Below are positions 49,988 to 59,316 of a DNA stretch of 64,000 bases, piece after piece. Location: assembly GCF_014654895.1 (NCBI RefSeq), contig NZ_BNBE01000001.1:2356001-2420000 (forward strand), in the 5' to 3' direction. Both the position numbers and the translations under genes were made by a program. Positions within the stretch are counted from its first letter, which is position 1. The number at the start of each line of letters is the position of its first letter. The notes beneath the pieces were generated by a model. It was not told where the DNA came from. It did not search any database and was given only the letters and a program-made list of their open reading frames with translations. Origin of the DNA: Streptomyces filamentosus (lineage in GTDB: Bacteria; Actinomycetota; Actinomycetes; Streptomycetales; Streptomycetaceae).

Positions 49988-50254
49988 TCACGGCTCCCGG
50001 CGGCGCTTCTTCCCGTCGAGCTCGTCCCACCACTCGTCCGACGTCGGGTCCCCCGAAGGATCGTCCCACCAGCGGTCCTCGGGCCCCCGCCGGTTCGCGA
50101 CCATCGCGGCGACCGGCGGGATCACCATGGCCACGACGCACATCCCCACGGCCACCGGCACGGAGAACAGGCGCACCACCGCCCAGGCGCCCACGAAGAG
50201 GACCAGGCAGGCGCCCATCATCCAGAAGTAGACACGTCGCCGCCGTGCGTACAC
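49988..50254 (-). CDS. DUF3099 family membrane protein
   Basis: 88-aa protein starting at GTG (50254). Two membrane segments are seen (about 9-30 and 32-48), then an acidic tail VANRRGPEDRWWDDPSGDPTSDEWWDEL typical of the DUF3099 family. GGAGG is very close to the GTG, so the start might be slightly different. Function unknown. It is convergent with the DsrE gene. Confidence 0.78.
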   Translation of the reverse strand: MYARRRRVYFWMMGACLVLFVGAWAVVRLFSVPVAVGMCVVAMVIPPVAAMVANRRGPEDRWWDDPSGDPTSDEWWDELDGKKRRREP

Positions 50255-50291
50255 ACCTCCAGCGTACGACCCCGCCCCGGCCGCGCGAAGA

Positions 50292-50359
50292 AGCCGGAGG
50301 GCCGTGCCCCGAGTCCTGGTGATGGCGTCCAACCCCCCAGGAGGCACGGCCCTCCGGCC
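50292..50359 (-). terminator. Terminator after DUF1416
   Basis: A 16-bp stem GCCGGAGGGCCGTGCC (50292-50307) with 50344-50359 and a 36-base loop. It lies between the DUF1416 stop and the DUF3099 start region. Confidence 0.75.
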
Positions 50360-50389
50360 GTTCAGGTGCCGCTCGTGCGGCGGTGCGGG

Positions 50390-50680
50390 TCAGACCGCGA
50401 TGGCGACGTCCGTCAGGCTGCCCGTCTCGGTGACGACGACCTTGCGGTCGGCCTGGGCGCCGGGGACGAGGGCGCGGAGGGTCCACTCGCCGGTGGCCGC
50501 GTAGAAGCGGAACTGGCCGGTGGCGGAGGTGGGGACCTCGGCCGTGAACTCGCCGGAGGCGTCCAGCAGGCGCACGTAACCGGTGACGGGCTCGCCGTCC
50601 TTGGTCACCTGGCCCTGGATGGCCGTCTCACCGGGCTTGAGGGTGCTGACGTCGGGGCCGCCGACCTGTGCTCCACACAT
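50390..50680 (-). CDS. DUF1416 family protein
   Basis: 96-aa protein starting MCGAQVGGPDVSTLKPGETAIQGQVTKDGEPVTGYVRLLDASGEF, a beta-sandwich-like DUF1416 protein found beside thiosulfate sulfurtransferase genes in actinobacteria. Cys2 at the start is conserved in the family to my knowledge. It is downstream of sseA with a 32-bp gap and probably shares its transcript. Confidence 0.9.
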   Translation of the reverse strand: MCGAQVGGPDVSTLKPGETAIQGQVTKDGEPVTGYVRLLDASGEFTAEVPTSATGQFRFYAATGEWTLRALVPGAQADRKVVVTETGSLTDVAIAV

Positions 50681-50712
50681 GTTGTTACGTCCTGTCCTGT
50701 CGCGGGGGAGTC

Positions 50713-51558
50713 TTACTTGTTGGCGCCGAGCTCGATCGGCACGCCGACGAGGGAGCCGTACTCGGTCCAGGAGCCGTCGTAGTTCTTGACGTTCGGGACC
50801 TCGAGGAGCTCGTGCAGGACGAACCAGGTGAGGGCGGAGCGCTCGCCGATGCGGCAGTAGGCGACGGTGTCCTTCGCCAGGTCGACCTGCTCGGCCTCGT
50901 AGAGGGCCTTCAGGTCCTCGTCCGACTTGAAGGTGCCGTCGTCGTTGGCGTTCTTCGACCACGGGATGTTGCGGGCGGACGGGACGTGGCCCGGACGCTG
51001 CGACTGCTCCTGCGGGAGGTGCGCCGGGGCGAGCAGCTTGCCGGAGAACTCGTCGGGCGAGCGGACGTCGACCAGGTTCTGGGTGCCGATCGCGGCCACG
51101 ACGTCGTCGCGGAAGGCGCGGATCGAGAGGTCCTGGGCCTGGGCCTTGTACTCGGTGGCCGGGCGGGCCGGGACCTCGGAGCCGTCGACCAGGTCGCGGG
51201 AGTCGAGCTCCCACTTCTTGCGGCCGCCGTCGAGGAGCTTGACGTCCTGGTGGCCGTAGAGCTTGAAGTACCAGTAGGCGTACGAGGCGAACCAGTTGTT
51301 GTTGCCGCCGTAGAGGACGACCGTGGTGTCGTTGGCGATGCCCTTGGCCGAGAGGAGCTTCTCGAAGCCCTCCTGGTCGATGAAGTCGCGGCGGACCGGG
51401 TCCTGGAGGTCCTTCGTCCAGTCGATCCGGATCGCGTTCTTGATGTGGTTCTTGTCGTAGGCGGCGGTGTCCTCGTCGACCTCGACGATCGCGACGGCCG
51501 GGTTGTCGAGGTTGGCCTCGACCCAGTCCGCGTCGACCAGTACGTCGCTGCGAGCCAT
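50713..51558 (-). CDS. sseA: Thiosulfate sulfurtransferase (rhodanese)
   Basis: 281-aa two-domain rhodanese. The N-terminal rhodanese fold is inactive; the C-terminal one has the catalytic Cys in VAYCRIGERSALTWF. Also present are the family strings VEVDEDTAAYDKNHIKNAIRIDWTKDL and LYGGNNNWFASYAYWYFKLYGH. It transfers sulfur from thiosulfate or mercaptopyruvate to a thiol acceptor. It is preceded by a small Cys-containing leader peptide, suggesting control by cysteine supply, and followed by DUF1416. Confidence 0.95.
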   Translation of the reverse strand: MARSDVLVDADWVEANLDNPAVAIVEVDEDTAAYDKNHIKNAIRIDWTKDLQDPVRRDFIDQEGFEKLLSAKGIANDTTVVLYGGNNNWFASYAYWYFKLYGHQDVKLLDGGRKKWELDSRDLVDGSEVPARPATEYKAQAQDLSIRAFRDDVVAAIGTQNLVDVRSPDEFSGKLLAPAHLPQEQSQRPGHVPSARNIPWSKNANDDGTFKSDEDLKALYEAEQVDLAKDTVAYCRIGERSALTWFVLHELLEVPNVKNYDGSWTEYGSLVGVPIELGANK

Positions 51559-51721
51559 GTCTGTTCTCCTCCGGGGCAGTGTGCGGCGGTGTGGTGCGGG
51601 GGTGGTGCTGCATGTGCGGGTGCGCGTCGGGAGGGTGCGCCCGACGGCGTCGTGCTGCGCGGTGCGGCCCGGACCTCGGGGGCCGGCGGGCCGGGGAATA
51701 CGGGCGCGGAGCGCGTCCCGC

Positions 51722-51802
51722 TCAGACGGAGCGACAGAGCATGGCGGCGATGCGGCACAGGTCTACTGCCCGCCGCTTCGTGAGTTCCGCCTGTCGCTTC
51801 AT
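51722..51802 (-). CDS. 26-aa Cys-containing leader peptide upstream of sseA
   Basis: The ATG at 51802 starts MKRQAELTKRRAVDLCRIAA, ending MLCRSV and TGA. It has a basic N terminus and two Leu-Cys-Arg motifs. Such leader peptides stand before sulfur and cysteine genes in Streptomyces, and ribosome behaviour at Cys codons could control the downstream gene. The gap to sseA is about 160 bp. Control is inferred from sequence class, not tested. Confidence 0.7.
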   Translation of the reverse strand: MKRQAELTKRRAVDLCRIAAMLCRSV

Positions 51803-52021
51803 GCGGTCGATCGTAGGGACGGACAGGCGACCGTGTCACCGGTGTGTCGTATCGTGAGACGAGATGGACCGAGGAGTGAGATGGAAAAGGGGTCCGCGCA
51901 GTTCGCGGACCCCTGCCGACCGGCCGTCCGGGCCCCTGCTTCTGCGGATCGGACGAGGTCGTCTCAGTATGTGAAAAGAGTGGGCGGAAAGGGAGGGCGG
52001 GCCGGCTGACGGAGGGGCCGG

Positions 52022-52711
52022 TCAGCCCGCGACGGCGACGTCCTGGCCGGTCACCGTGACGACCAGGCCCTCCGGACGGGGCTCCACCTTCGAGACCCCC
52101 ATCCCGGCGACGCGGCCGAGGGGCCGCTCGAAGTCGGTGCGCTCGCGGATCATGTCCTCCACGAGCGGGAGGCCCTCGCCGGGGACCTCGTCGGCGCGGA
52201 CCTTGACGGTGCCGCCGTCGACCAGCGTGACCGAGGAGACGACGGTACGGGTCACGGTCCGGCCCAGGACGGTGACGCTGCCCGTCACCTTCACCTTGCC
52301 GGGCCCGCCGTACTCCATGGCGGTGGCCCCCCGGTCGGAGGCCGCGACGAGGTCCGCGTACGAGATGACCGCCGTGCCCGTCGCCCTCCCGGCGCGGACG
52401 CCGTCCCAGTCGCCGGTCACCGTCACGTCCCGCAGGTCGACGGTGAGTTCGCCGATCCGGACGGGCTTGCCGCCGGCCTGGGTGCGGACGCCCTTCGCGA
52501 CGACCTCGACCTCCCCGAAGTGCTTGTCGGCGGCCTGCGTGAGGAAGGGGAAGCCCTTGATGTCGACCTCGACGGAGTCGGGACGACCGCCCGCGAGCGA
52601 GGTCCGGCCCGCCACCTCCGACTCGGCCCAGGTGACGGCCAGCCGGTCGAGGCCGACCAGGATCCCGCCCAGCACGACGGCCACGACCAGCAGGATCCGC
52701 AGTGCTCGCAT
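52022..52711 (-). CDS. DUF2993 lipid-transfer-like protein
   Basis: 229-aa protein with an N-terminal membrane or signal segment (ALRILLVVAVVLGGILVGL) and the DUF2993 pattern: DSVEVDIKGFPFLTQAADKHFGEVEVVAKGV, then a long beta-rich region. DUF2993 proteins in actinobacteria are extracytoplasmic and resemble lipid-binding domains. GGGGGAG lies upstream of the ATG at 52711. Function not known in detail. Confidence 0.85.
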   Translation of the reverse strand: MRALRILLVVAVVLGGILVGLDRLAVTWAESEVAGRTSLAGGRPDSVEVDIKGFPFLTQAADKHFGEVEVVAKGVRTQAGGKPVRIGELTVDLRDVTVTGDWDGVRAGRATGTAVISYADLVAASDRGATAMEYGGPGKVKVTGSVTVLGRTVTRTVVSSVTLVDGGTVKVRADEVPGEGLPLVEDMIRERTDFERPLGRVAGMGVSKVEPRPEGLVVTVTGQDVAVAG

Positions 52712-52824
52712 GACTGAAATCTCCCCCATCACCTGAAGACGTGTGCCGGCCCCCCGGCACGAAGATCGACGTGCAGGGGGGCCGGACGGTTCCCGGAGCC
52801 CCGGGCGGGCGCGGCGGCCGCCGC

Positions 52825-54117
52825 TCAGACCAGGGCGCGGCCGAGAAGGTACACGGCGGGCGCGGCGGCCGTCAGCGGCAGGGCCACCCCGGCCGTCATG
52901 TGGACGAAGCGGGACGGGTAGTCGTAGCTGGCCGTCCGCAGGCCGACGAGGGCGCAGACGCCGACGGCGAGGCCGAGGAGCGCCCCGGAGGCGCCCATGC
53001 CGGTCGGGCCGCCCGCCGCGACGCCCGCGCCGGCGCCCGCGAGCAGCGAGGCGACGAGCGAGACGGGGCCGGGCAGCGGGACCGCGCGGGCGAGGACGGT
53101 CGCGGCCACGGCGACCGCCCCGACCACCACCGCGTCCGGTTCGGCGCCGAGGTGTCCGGCGGCGAGGACGGCGAGCGCCGCCGACGCGACGGTGGCCATC
53201 AGGCCGTACATCCGCTCGTCGGGGTCGGCGTGGCTGCGCAGCTGGAGGACGAGGGTGAGCAGCACCCAGACGCCGAGGGTGCCGAGGATCGCGGCGGCGG
53301 CGTGCTCGCGGCCGGCGGCCAGCAGGGCGGCGTCGGCGACGAGCCCGCCGAGGAAGGCGAGCGCGATGCCCTGCCGGGCGGGCCACATGCCGTTGAGCCG
53401 GAACCAGCCGGCGGCGGTCAGGCCCTGGAGCGCGACCAGCGGCAGGAGGAGCCCGTACGGGCCGAGCGCGGCGCCGCCGGCGAGCAGCAGTCCGAGGACG
53501 GCCGTCACGGCGGCGGGGCGCATCCCGGGCTCGATGATCGGCGACCGGCCCTCGGCCCGCGCGCGCTGGGCGTCGGTCAGCCGGACGGCCCCGGAGGTCG
53601 TCGGCGAGGAGTACGCCGGACCGGACGCCCCGGCGGAGGGCTCCGCGGGGGCCCCGGGCCGGGACTCCCCGGACTGCGACACGGGCACGGGCTGCGGCTG
53701 CGGCACGGGCTGCCGGTCCACCGGCTGGAACTGCGCCGGCTGCGGCTGCGCGTACGCCTGGGGTCCGCCGTACTCCTGGGGCGTGTCGTACTCCTGCGCC
53801 CGCGGGTACTCACGTGCCTGCGGGTACGCCTCGGGGGCGTACCCCTCCTGGGGGTGTCCCGGGGCGTACGCCTGCTGCTGCGGGTACGGACCCTCCGGCG
53901 CGTACGCCTGCGGGTGCGGGGTCTCCTGGCCGTACGCGTACGGCTGCGGGGCCGGAGGCTGCTGCTGCTGGGCGGCGCGGTACCCGTGGACGTCCTCGGG
54001 CCGGAGCCGTGGCTGGTAGGACGTGTCCCAGGTCTGGCCCTCCCAGGTCTGGGTGACCGAGGGGTCGTACGCCTGCGGGTCGTACGGCTGCCCGCCGTAC
54101 TGCTGGTCGTTGCTCAT
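52825..54117 (-). CDS. Polytopic membrane protein with a Tyr/Pro/Gln-rich N terminus
   Basis: 430-aa protein. Residues 1-190 are disordered and rich in Tyr, Gln, Pro, with AYAPEG/QEYxxPQ repeats. From about 200 onward are around ten hydrophobic helices (PAAVTAVLGLLLAGGAALGPYGLLLPLVAL and so on). ATG at 54117 with AGGAGGG upstream. The family is unknown to me. It lies after the MoaD-like gene with an 10-bp gap and in the same direction, so it may be cotranscribed. Confidence 0.75.
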   Translation of the reverse strand: MSNDQQYGGQPYDPQAYDPSVTQTWEGQTWDTSYQPRLRPEDVHGYRAAQQQQPPAPQPYAYGQETPHPQAYAPEGPYPQQQAYAPGHPQEGYAPEAYPQAREYPRAQEYDTPQEYGGPQAYAQPQPAQFQPVDRQPVPQPQPVPVSQSGESRPGAPAEPSAGASGPAYSSPTTSGAVRLTDAQRARAEGRSPIIEPGMRPAAVTAVLGLLLAGGAALGPYGLLLPLVALQGLTAAGWFRLNGMWPARQGIALAFLGGLVADAALLAAGREHAAAAILGTLGVWVLLTLVLQLRSHADPDERMYGLMATVASAALAVLAAGHLGAEPDAVVVGAVAVAATVLARAVPLPGPVSLVASLLAGAGAGVAAGGPTGMGASGALLGLAVGVCALVGLRTASYDYPSRFVHMTAGVALPLTAAAPAVYLLGRALV

Positions 54118-54127
54118 GCTCTGGGGT

Positions 54128-54382
54128 TCACCCTCCTGCGAACGGGGGGAGCACCTCGACCGTGCCGCCCTCGGCAAGCCGTACCGTCTCATGGCTCCGG
54201 GTCCCCACCGGGTCGCCGTCGACCAGGAACGAGCAGCGCCGGAGGACCCGGACGAGCTCGCCCGGGTGGTCCGCGCGGGCGGCGTCCAGGGCCTCGGCGA
54301 GGGTCTCTGCGGTGTACGGCTCCTCGGCGACCCCGGCGGCGGCCTTGGCCGCGGCCCAGTAGCGGATGGTTCCCGCTGCCAT
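54128..54382 (-). CDS. MoaD/ThiS-like sulfur carrier protein
   Basis: 84-aa ubiquitin-fold protein ending in PPFAGG, the diGly tail on which MoaD and ThiS form the thiocarboxylate. It has the family start TIRYWAAAKAAAGV. The ATG at 54382 has GGGAG 7 bases upstream. A role in molybdopterin, thiamine or other sulfur chemistry is expected; which is unclear. It stands between the alpha/beta hydrolase (upstream) and the polytopic membrane-protein gene (downstream), all in the same direction. Confidence 0.85.
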   Translation of the reverse strand: MAAGTIRYWAAAKAAAGVAEEPYTAETLAEALDAARADHPGELVRVLRRCSFLVDGDPVGTRSHETVRLAEGGTVEVLPPFAGG

Positions 54383-54427
54383 AGCGGCGCTCCCTTCGTT
54401 CGTGTGCGCGCCGCCCTCCATCATGGG

Positions 54428-55234
54428 CTATCGGCGGGCGAGCCAGGCGCCGAGCCGGTCGAGCAGCTCCTCGTCGGCGGCGTTCTCCGCGTGGCCCATG
54501 CCGGGCTCCAGCCACAGTTCCGCGTCGCCCGCGGCGGCCAGCGCGCGCGGGTGGTCGAGGGGGAAGTAGGCGTCGCGGTCGCCGTGGACGACGAGCAGCG
54601 GGACCGGGGCGATGAGGGGGACGGCCGCGACGGGCGGCAGCGGCTCCGGGTCCCAGGGGCGGGCGTCGATGCGGGTGCGGAGCCCGTACCGGCCGACGAG
54701 CCGGCCCACCGGGCGGGTGACGACCCAGTGGAGGCGGCGCATCGGGGCCGTGCCCCGGTAGTACCAGCGGGCGGGGGCGGAGACGGCGGCGACCGCGTCG
54801 GGCCCGGCGTCCGTGCCGCGGTCGAGCGCGGCCTGCCGCAGGACCACCGAGCCGCCCATGGAGAAGCCGACCGTCGCCACGCGCGCGTGCCCGAGCCCGC
54901 GGGCCCAGCGGACGGCGGCGGCGAGGTCCAGGACCTCGCGGTCGCCGAGGGTGGAGCGGCCTCCGGAGCCGCCGTGGCCTCGGAAGGAGAAGGTGACGAC
55001 GGCCGGTGCGTGCCGGCCCAGGGCGCCGGCCGCGCGGCGCACGGCGGGGCGGTCGACCGAGCCGGTGAAGCCGTGCGCGACGACGATCGCGGGGGCGTCC
55101 GCGGGACCGGGTGAGGGTTCGTACACCGCTTCGACACGCACGCCGTCCGCCGTCCGGAGCATTGCGCGGCGGGGGCGGGAAGTGAGCGAGGAAACATCCA
55201 TCATGTGAAATCGGGACTCTGCCTCGGAACTCAT
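54428..55234 (-). CDS. Alpha/beta hydrolase
   Basis: 268-aa serine hydrolase. The nucleophile elbow is GFSMGGS (Ser at about 129-131), the acid likely Asp in HGDRDAYFP and the catalytic His in GMGHAEN. An oxyanion motif HGFTGS is near residue 55. The ATG at 55234 with AGGAG 10 bases upstream is preferred to the ATGs at 55204 and 55201, which have no RBS. Substrate not known. Divergent from glnR. Confidence 0.88.
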   Translation of the reverse strand: MSSEAESRFHMMDVSSLTSRPRRAMLRTADGVRVEAVYEPSPGPADAPAIVVAHGFTGSVDRPAVRRAAGALGRHAPAVVTFSFRGHGGSGGRSTLGDREVLDLAAAVRWARGLGHARVATVGFSMGGSVVLRQAALDRGTDAGPDAVAAVSAPARWYYRGTAPMRRLHWVVTRPVGRLVGRYGLRTRIDARPWDPEPLPPVAAVPLIAPVPLLVVHGDRDAYFPLDHPRALAAAGDAELWLEPGMGHAENAADEELLDRLGAWLARR

Positions 55235-55473
55235 GTGGGCTATTCTCCTAGGCAGGGATCCGGGCGATGCAGCCATCGGGTCCTTTTGCGTTTTCCGGCC
55301 GTTGTTACGGACGGATGAACAAAAGCTCTCGGGGCGCGGGAGCAGCACGTGAGATCGCAGTACAGACGTCCTCGCAGGGACCGAGGAGGAACCGACGTCA
55401 TGGACGAGCGTACGAAGCACGACCGAACGATGAAGCCGATGAAGCCGACGATCCAGGCAGGTGGAGTGTCGCG

Positions 55474-56289
55474 ATGAGTTCACTGCTGCTTCTGACCAAC
55501 GCCCTCCAGCCGTCGACCGAGGTGCTCCCCGCCCTCGGTCTGCTGCTGCACAACGTGCGGGTGGCCCCGGCGGAGGGCCCCGCCCTGGTGGACACCCCCG
55601 GCGCGGACGTGATCCTCGTCGACGGCCGGCGCGACCTGCCGCAGGTCCGCTCGCTCTGCCAGCTGCTGCGCTCCACCGGCCCCGGCTGTCCGCTGGTCCT
55701 GGTGGTCACGGAGGGCGGTCTGGCCGCCGTCACCGCGGACTGGGGCATCGACGACGTGCTCCTGGACACCGCGGGTCCGGCCGAGGTCGAGGCCCGGCTG
55801 CGGCTCGCGCTGGGCCGTCAGCAGATCGTCGCGGACGACTCCCCGATGGAGATCCGCAACGGCGACCTGTCGGTGGACGAGGCCACCTACAGCGCCAAGC
55901 TGAAGGGCCGGGTCCTGGACCTGACCTTCAAGGAGTTCGAGCTCCTGAAGTACCTCGCCCAGCACCCGGGCCGGGTCTTCACCCGGGCGCAGCTCCTCCA
56001 GGAGGTGTGGGGGTACGACTACTTCGGCGGCACCCGCACGGTCGACGTCCACGTGCGGCGGCTGCGCGCGAAGCTCGGGCCCGAGCACGAGTCGCTGATC
56101 GGCACCGTCCGCAATGTGGGATACCGCTTCGTCACCCCCGAGAAGGTGGAGCGGGCCGCCGAGGAGGCCCGCGCGAAGGAGACGAAGCAGCCGGCCGAGG
56201 CAAAGGGGGGCGAAGCGGGGCAGGACGCCCGGGAAGAGGCCCGCGCGGGCACCGGAGTCAAGGGCGCCACGGCCGACACCACCCGTTAG
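55474..56289 (+). CDS. glnR: Nitrogen regulator GlnR
   Basis: 271-aa OmpR-family orphan regulator. Its receiver-like domain starts [36 protein letters not shown] and keeps the acidic residue in [12 protein letters not shown], but lacks the full phosphorylation pocket, as GlnR does. The winged helix has [71 protein letters not shown]. The C terminus is a disordered acidic tail. It controls glutamine synthetase, ammonium uptake and nitrite genes in Streptomyces. GGAG is 8 bases upstream of the ATG. Confidence 0.95.
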   Translation: MSSLLLLTNALQPSTEVLPALGLLLHNVRVAPAEGPALVDTPGADVILVDGRRDLPQVRSLCQLLRSTGPGCPLVLVVTEGGLAAVTADWGIDDVLLDTAGPAEVEARLRLALGRQQIVADDSPMEIRNGDLSVDEATYSAKLKGRVLDLTFKEFELLKYLAQHPGRVFTRAQLLQEVWGYDYFGGTRTVDVHVRRLRAKLGPEHESLIGTVRNVGYRFVTPEKVERAAEEARAKETKQPAEAKGGEAGQDAREEARAGTGVKGATADTTR

Positions 56290-56361
56290 GGGGAAGGTAA
56301 CGTGGCGTACGCCACAGTCCGACCTGCCGGTAGGTAGGTCACCCCGCGTAGACTTCCGCGC

Positions 56362-57384
56362 GTGGCCAAGGTGACGCGGGATGACGTAGCGCGACTGGCG
56401 GGTACTTCGACGGCGGTCGTGAGTTACGTCATCAACAACGGACCCCGGCCGGTCGCCCCGGCCACGCGCGAGCGTGTCCTCGCCGCCATCAAGGAGCTGG
56501 GCTACCGCCCCGACCGGGTGGCCCAGGCGATGGCGTCCCGCCGCACCGACCTCATAGGCATGATCGTCCCGGACGCGCGCCAGCCCTTCTTCGCGGAGAT
56601 GGCGCACGCCGTCGAGCAGGCCGCCGCCGAGCGCGGGAAGATGGTCCTCGTCGGCAACTCCGACTACCGCACCGAGCGCGAGATCCACTACCTGCGCGCC
56701 TTCCTCGGCATGCGGGTCTCCGGTCTGATCCTGGTCAGCCAGGGCATGAGCGAGCAGGCCGCGAGCGAGATCGAGGCGTGGGACGCCCGCGTGGTGCTGC
56801 TGCACGAGCGGCCGGAGGCGATCGACGACGTCGCCGTCGTCACCGACGACATCGGCGGCGCCCAGCTCGCCACCCGGCACCTCCTGGAGCACGGCCACCC
56901 CTACGTGGCGTGCCTCGGCGGCGTCCCCAACACCCCGGCCGTCGGCGACCCGGTCGCCGACCACGTCGAGGGCTGGCGGCGCGCCATGCAGGAGGCCGGC
57001 CGGCCCACCGAGGGCCGGCTCTTCGAGGCCCCGTACAACCGCTACGACGCCTACCAGGTGGCCCTGAAGCTCCTCGCGGGCCCGGACAGGCCGCCGGCCA
57101 TCTTCTGCTCCACCGACGACCAGGCCTTCGGCGTGCTGCGGGCCGCCCGCGAGCTGCGCATCGACGTGCCGACCGAGCTGGCGGTGGCGGGCTTCGACGA
57201 CGTGAAGGAGGCCGCGCTCACCGATCCGCCGCTGACCACGGTCTTCTCCGACCGCCCCGCGATGGCCCGGGCCGCGGTCGACCTCGTCCTCGACGACTCG
57301 ATCCGCGTCAACGGCTCCCGCCGCGAGCGCGTCAAGCAGTTCCCCTCGGCCCTGGTGGTCCGCCGCTCCTGCGGCTGCCACTGA
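56362..57384 (+). CDS. LacI family transcriptional regulator
   Basis: 340-aa LacI/GalR regulator. The HTH reads [54 protein letters not shown], followed by the periplasmic-binding-like effector domain with [16 protein letters not shown] and [19 protein letters not shown]. The start is GTG (56362). The C-terminal RSCGCH with Cys residues is a frequent feature in this family. Effector and targets are not known. Upstream, GACCT...AGGTC (about 56320-56339) is a weak dyad. Confidence 0.9.
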   Translation: MAKVTRDDVARLAGTSTAVVSYVINNGPRPVAPATRERVLAAIKELGYRPDRVAQAMASRRTDLIGMIVPDARQPFFAEMAHAVEQAAAERGKMVLVGNSDYRTEREIHYLRAFLGMRVSGLILVSQGMSEQAASEIEAWDARVVLLHERPEAIDDVAVVTDDIGGAQLATRHLLEHGHPYVACLGGVPNTPAVGDPVADHVEGWRRAMQEAGRPTEGRLFEAPYNRYDAYQVALKLLAGPDRPPAIFCSTDDQAFGVLRAARELRIDVPTELAVAGFDDVKEAALTDPPLTTVFSDRPAMARAAVDLVLDDSIRVNGSRRERVKQFPSALVVRRSCGCH

Positions 57385-57493
57385 CCCCGTCCGGGGCGGC
57401 GGGCCCCGTCTTTATTTCGGGCATACAGGGTTCTGTCGGGCTTCTCAGCCGGTCCTCAGGCCGTTCTCATCTGCCGGGCCGAGAGTCGTGGCC

Positions 57494-58564
57494 ATGACGG
57501 ACCACACGCAGCCCCAGCAGCCGTACCTCCCGCCGCGCCCGCCCTACGAGCCGACGCGGCCGATCACCACCGAGCCGGGCACCACCGTGTGGCCGTCCGG
57601 ACCCGGCGGCGGGCACACCCCTCCCCCGGCCGGGCCCGCGCACGCGGTGCCCGCCCCGGGCCCCCGCCGGCGCGCGGGGCGGGGGGTCGGCCTCATGGCG
57701 GCCGTGGCCATCGCCGCCGCGGCGGTCGGCGGCGGCACCGCCACCCTCGTCCAGCGGCTCACCGACGAGACCCCCGCCGTCACCGCGTCCTCCTCCGCGG
57801 TGACCGGCACCAACGTCTCGGCGAGCAGCACCGGCACGGTCGCCGGGGTCGCCGAGGCCGTCTCCCCCGCCATCGTGGAGATCTCCGCGAGCTCCGCCTC
57901 CGGCAAGTCCACCGGCTCGGGCGTGATCATCACCTCCGACGGCGAGATCGTCACCAACAACCACGTGATCTCCGGCGCCTCCGAGATCACCGTGCGGACC
58001 AGCGACGGCAGGACGTACGGGGCCGAGGTCGTCGGCAAGGACCCCGACAAGGACCTCGCCCTCGTCAAGCTCAAGGGGGCCTCCGGCCTCAGGACCGCCG
58101 TCCTCGGCGACTCCTCGAAGGTGCGGGTCGGCGAGCAGGTCGTCGCCATCGGCTCCCCCGAGGGCCTCACCGGCACCGTCACCAGCGGCATCGTCTCCGC
58201 CCTCGACCGGGACGTCACGGTCGCCAAGGACGACGAGGACACCGGGGGCGACCAGGGCCAGGGGCAGCAGTGGGACCCGAGGCAGGGCTGGCCGTTCGAG
58301 TTCGGCGGGCAGCAGTTCAACGGCGACACCGGTTCCTCGAAGACCACCTACAAGGCCATCCAGACCGACGCCTCGCTCAACCCGGGGAATTCCGGCGGCG
58401 CGCTGATCAATATGGACGGGGAGATCATCGGGATCAATTCGGCCATGTATTCGCCCAGTTCTTCGAGCGCTTCCGCGGCCGGCAGCGTGGGCCTCGGATT
58501 CGCCATCCCGGTGAACACCCTCAAGGCCGACCTGGACGCCCTCCGCTCGGGCGGCCCGAGCTGA
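57494..58564 (+). CDS. Trypsin-like S1C serine protease
   Basis: 356-aa HtrA-like protease with a cytoplasmic Pro-rich N terminus (about 1-60), a membrane helix (about 66-85) and an extracellular protease domain. Catalytic His in TNNHVISG, Asp in [10 protein letters not shown] and Ser in [10 protein letters not shown] are all present. A 30-residue acidic insertion follows the second strand. There is no PDZ domain, unlike DegP. The ATG 57494 has GAGAG 8 bases upstream (GTG 57488 possible). It is followed by a response regulator and kinase. Confidence 0.9.
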   Translation: MTDHTQPQQPYLPPRPPYEPTRPITTEPGTTVWPSGPGGGHTPPPAGPAHAVPAPGPRRRAGRGVGLMAAVAIAAAAVGGGTATLVQRLTDETPAVTASSSAVTGTNVSASSTGTVAGVAEAVSPAIVEISASSASGKSTGSGVIITSDGEIVTNNHVISGASEITVRTSDGRTYGAEVVGKDPDKDLALVKLKGASGLRTAVLGDSSKVRVGEQVVAIGSPEGLTGTVTSGIVSALDRDVTVAKDDEDTGGDQGQGQQWDPRQGWPFEFGGQQFNGDTGSSKTTYKAIQTDASLNPGNSGGALINMDGEIIGINSAMYSPSSSSASAAGSVGLGFAIPVNTLKADLDALRSGGPS

Positions 58565-58584
58565 ACGCATGGCACGCTGACCCC

Positions 58585-59316
58585 ATGACCGGGCAGCCGA
58601 ACGACTCCGAACGCGTCCTCATCGTGGACGACGAACCCGCCGTGCGGGAGGCCCTGCGCCGCTCCCTCGCCTTCGAGGGGTACGCGACGCGGGAGGCCGT
58701 CGACGGCATCGACGCGCTCGCCGCCATGGAGTCGTACGACCCCGACCTCGTCGTCCTCGACGTGCAGATGCCCCGCATGGACGGGCTGACGGCGGCCCGC
58801 CGGATCCGGGCCGCCGGCTCGACCGTGCCCATCCTCATGCTGACCGCCCGCGACACCGTCGGCGACCGCGTCACCGGCCTCGACGCGGGCGCCGACGACT
58901 ACCTCGTGAAGCCCTTCGAGCTGGACGAGCTCTTCGCCCGCATCCGCGCCCTGCTGCGCCGCAGCTCCTACGCCGCCCCGTCCGCCGCCCCCGCCGCGCC
59001 GGAGGACGTCCTCTCCTTCGAGGACCTGCGCATGGACCTGGCGACCCGCGAGGTCACCCGCGGCGGCCGGCCCGTGGAGCTGACCCGCACCGAGTACACG
59101 CTCCTGGAGATGTTCCTCGCCCACCCCCGGCAGGTCCTCACCCGCGAGCAGATCCTCAAGGCCGTGTGGGGCTTCGACTTCGAACCGAGCTCGAACTCCC
59201 TGGACGTGTACGTGATGTACCTGCGGCGCAAGACGGAGGCGGGCGGCGAACCGCGCCTGGTGCACACCGTGCGCGGCGTCGGCTACGTGCTCCGCGGCGG
59301 GGGCGGCACCGAGTGA
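58585..59316 (+). CDS. OmpR family response regulator
   Basis: 243-aa regulator. The receiver has [14 protein letters not shown], the phospho-acceptor Asp59 in [13 protein letters not shown], and [23 protein letters not shown]. The winged helix ends [13 protein letters not shown]. It resembles MprA. Genes order protease-regulator-kinase, with the kinase GTG overlapping its stop, makes it one operon-like unit, probably responding to envelope stress. The ATG 58585 lies 20 bp after the protease stop. Confidence 0.93.
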   Translation: MTGQPNDSERVLIVDDEPAVREALRRSLAFEGYATREAVDGIDALAAMESYDPDLVVLDVQMPRMDGLTAARRIRAAGSTVPILMLTARDTVGDRVTGLDAGADDYLVKPFELDELFARIRALLRRSSYAAPSAAPAAPEDVLSFEDLRMDLATREVTRGGRPVELTRTEYTLLEMFLAHPRQVLTREQILKAVWGFDFEPSSNSLDVYVMYLRRKTEAGGEPRLVHTVRGVGYVLRGGGGTE

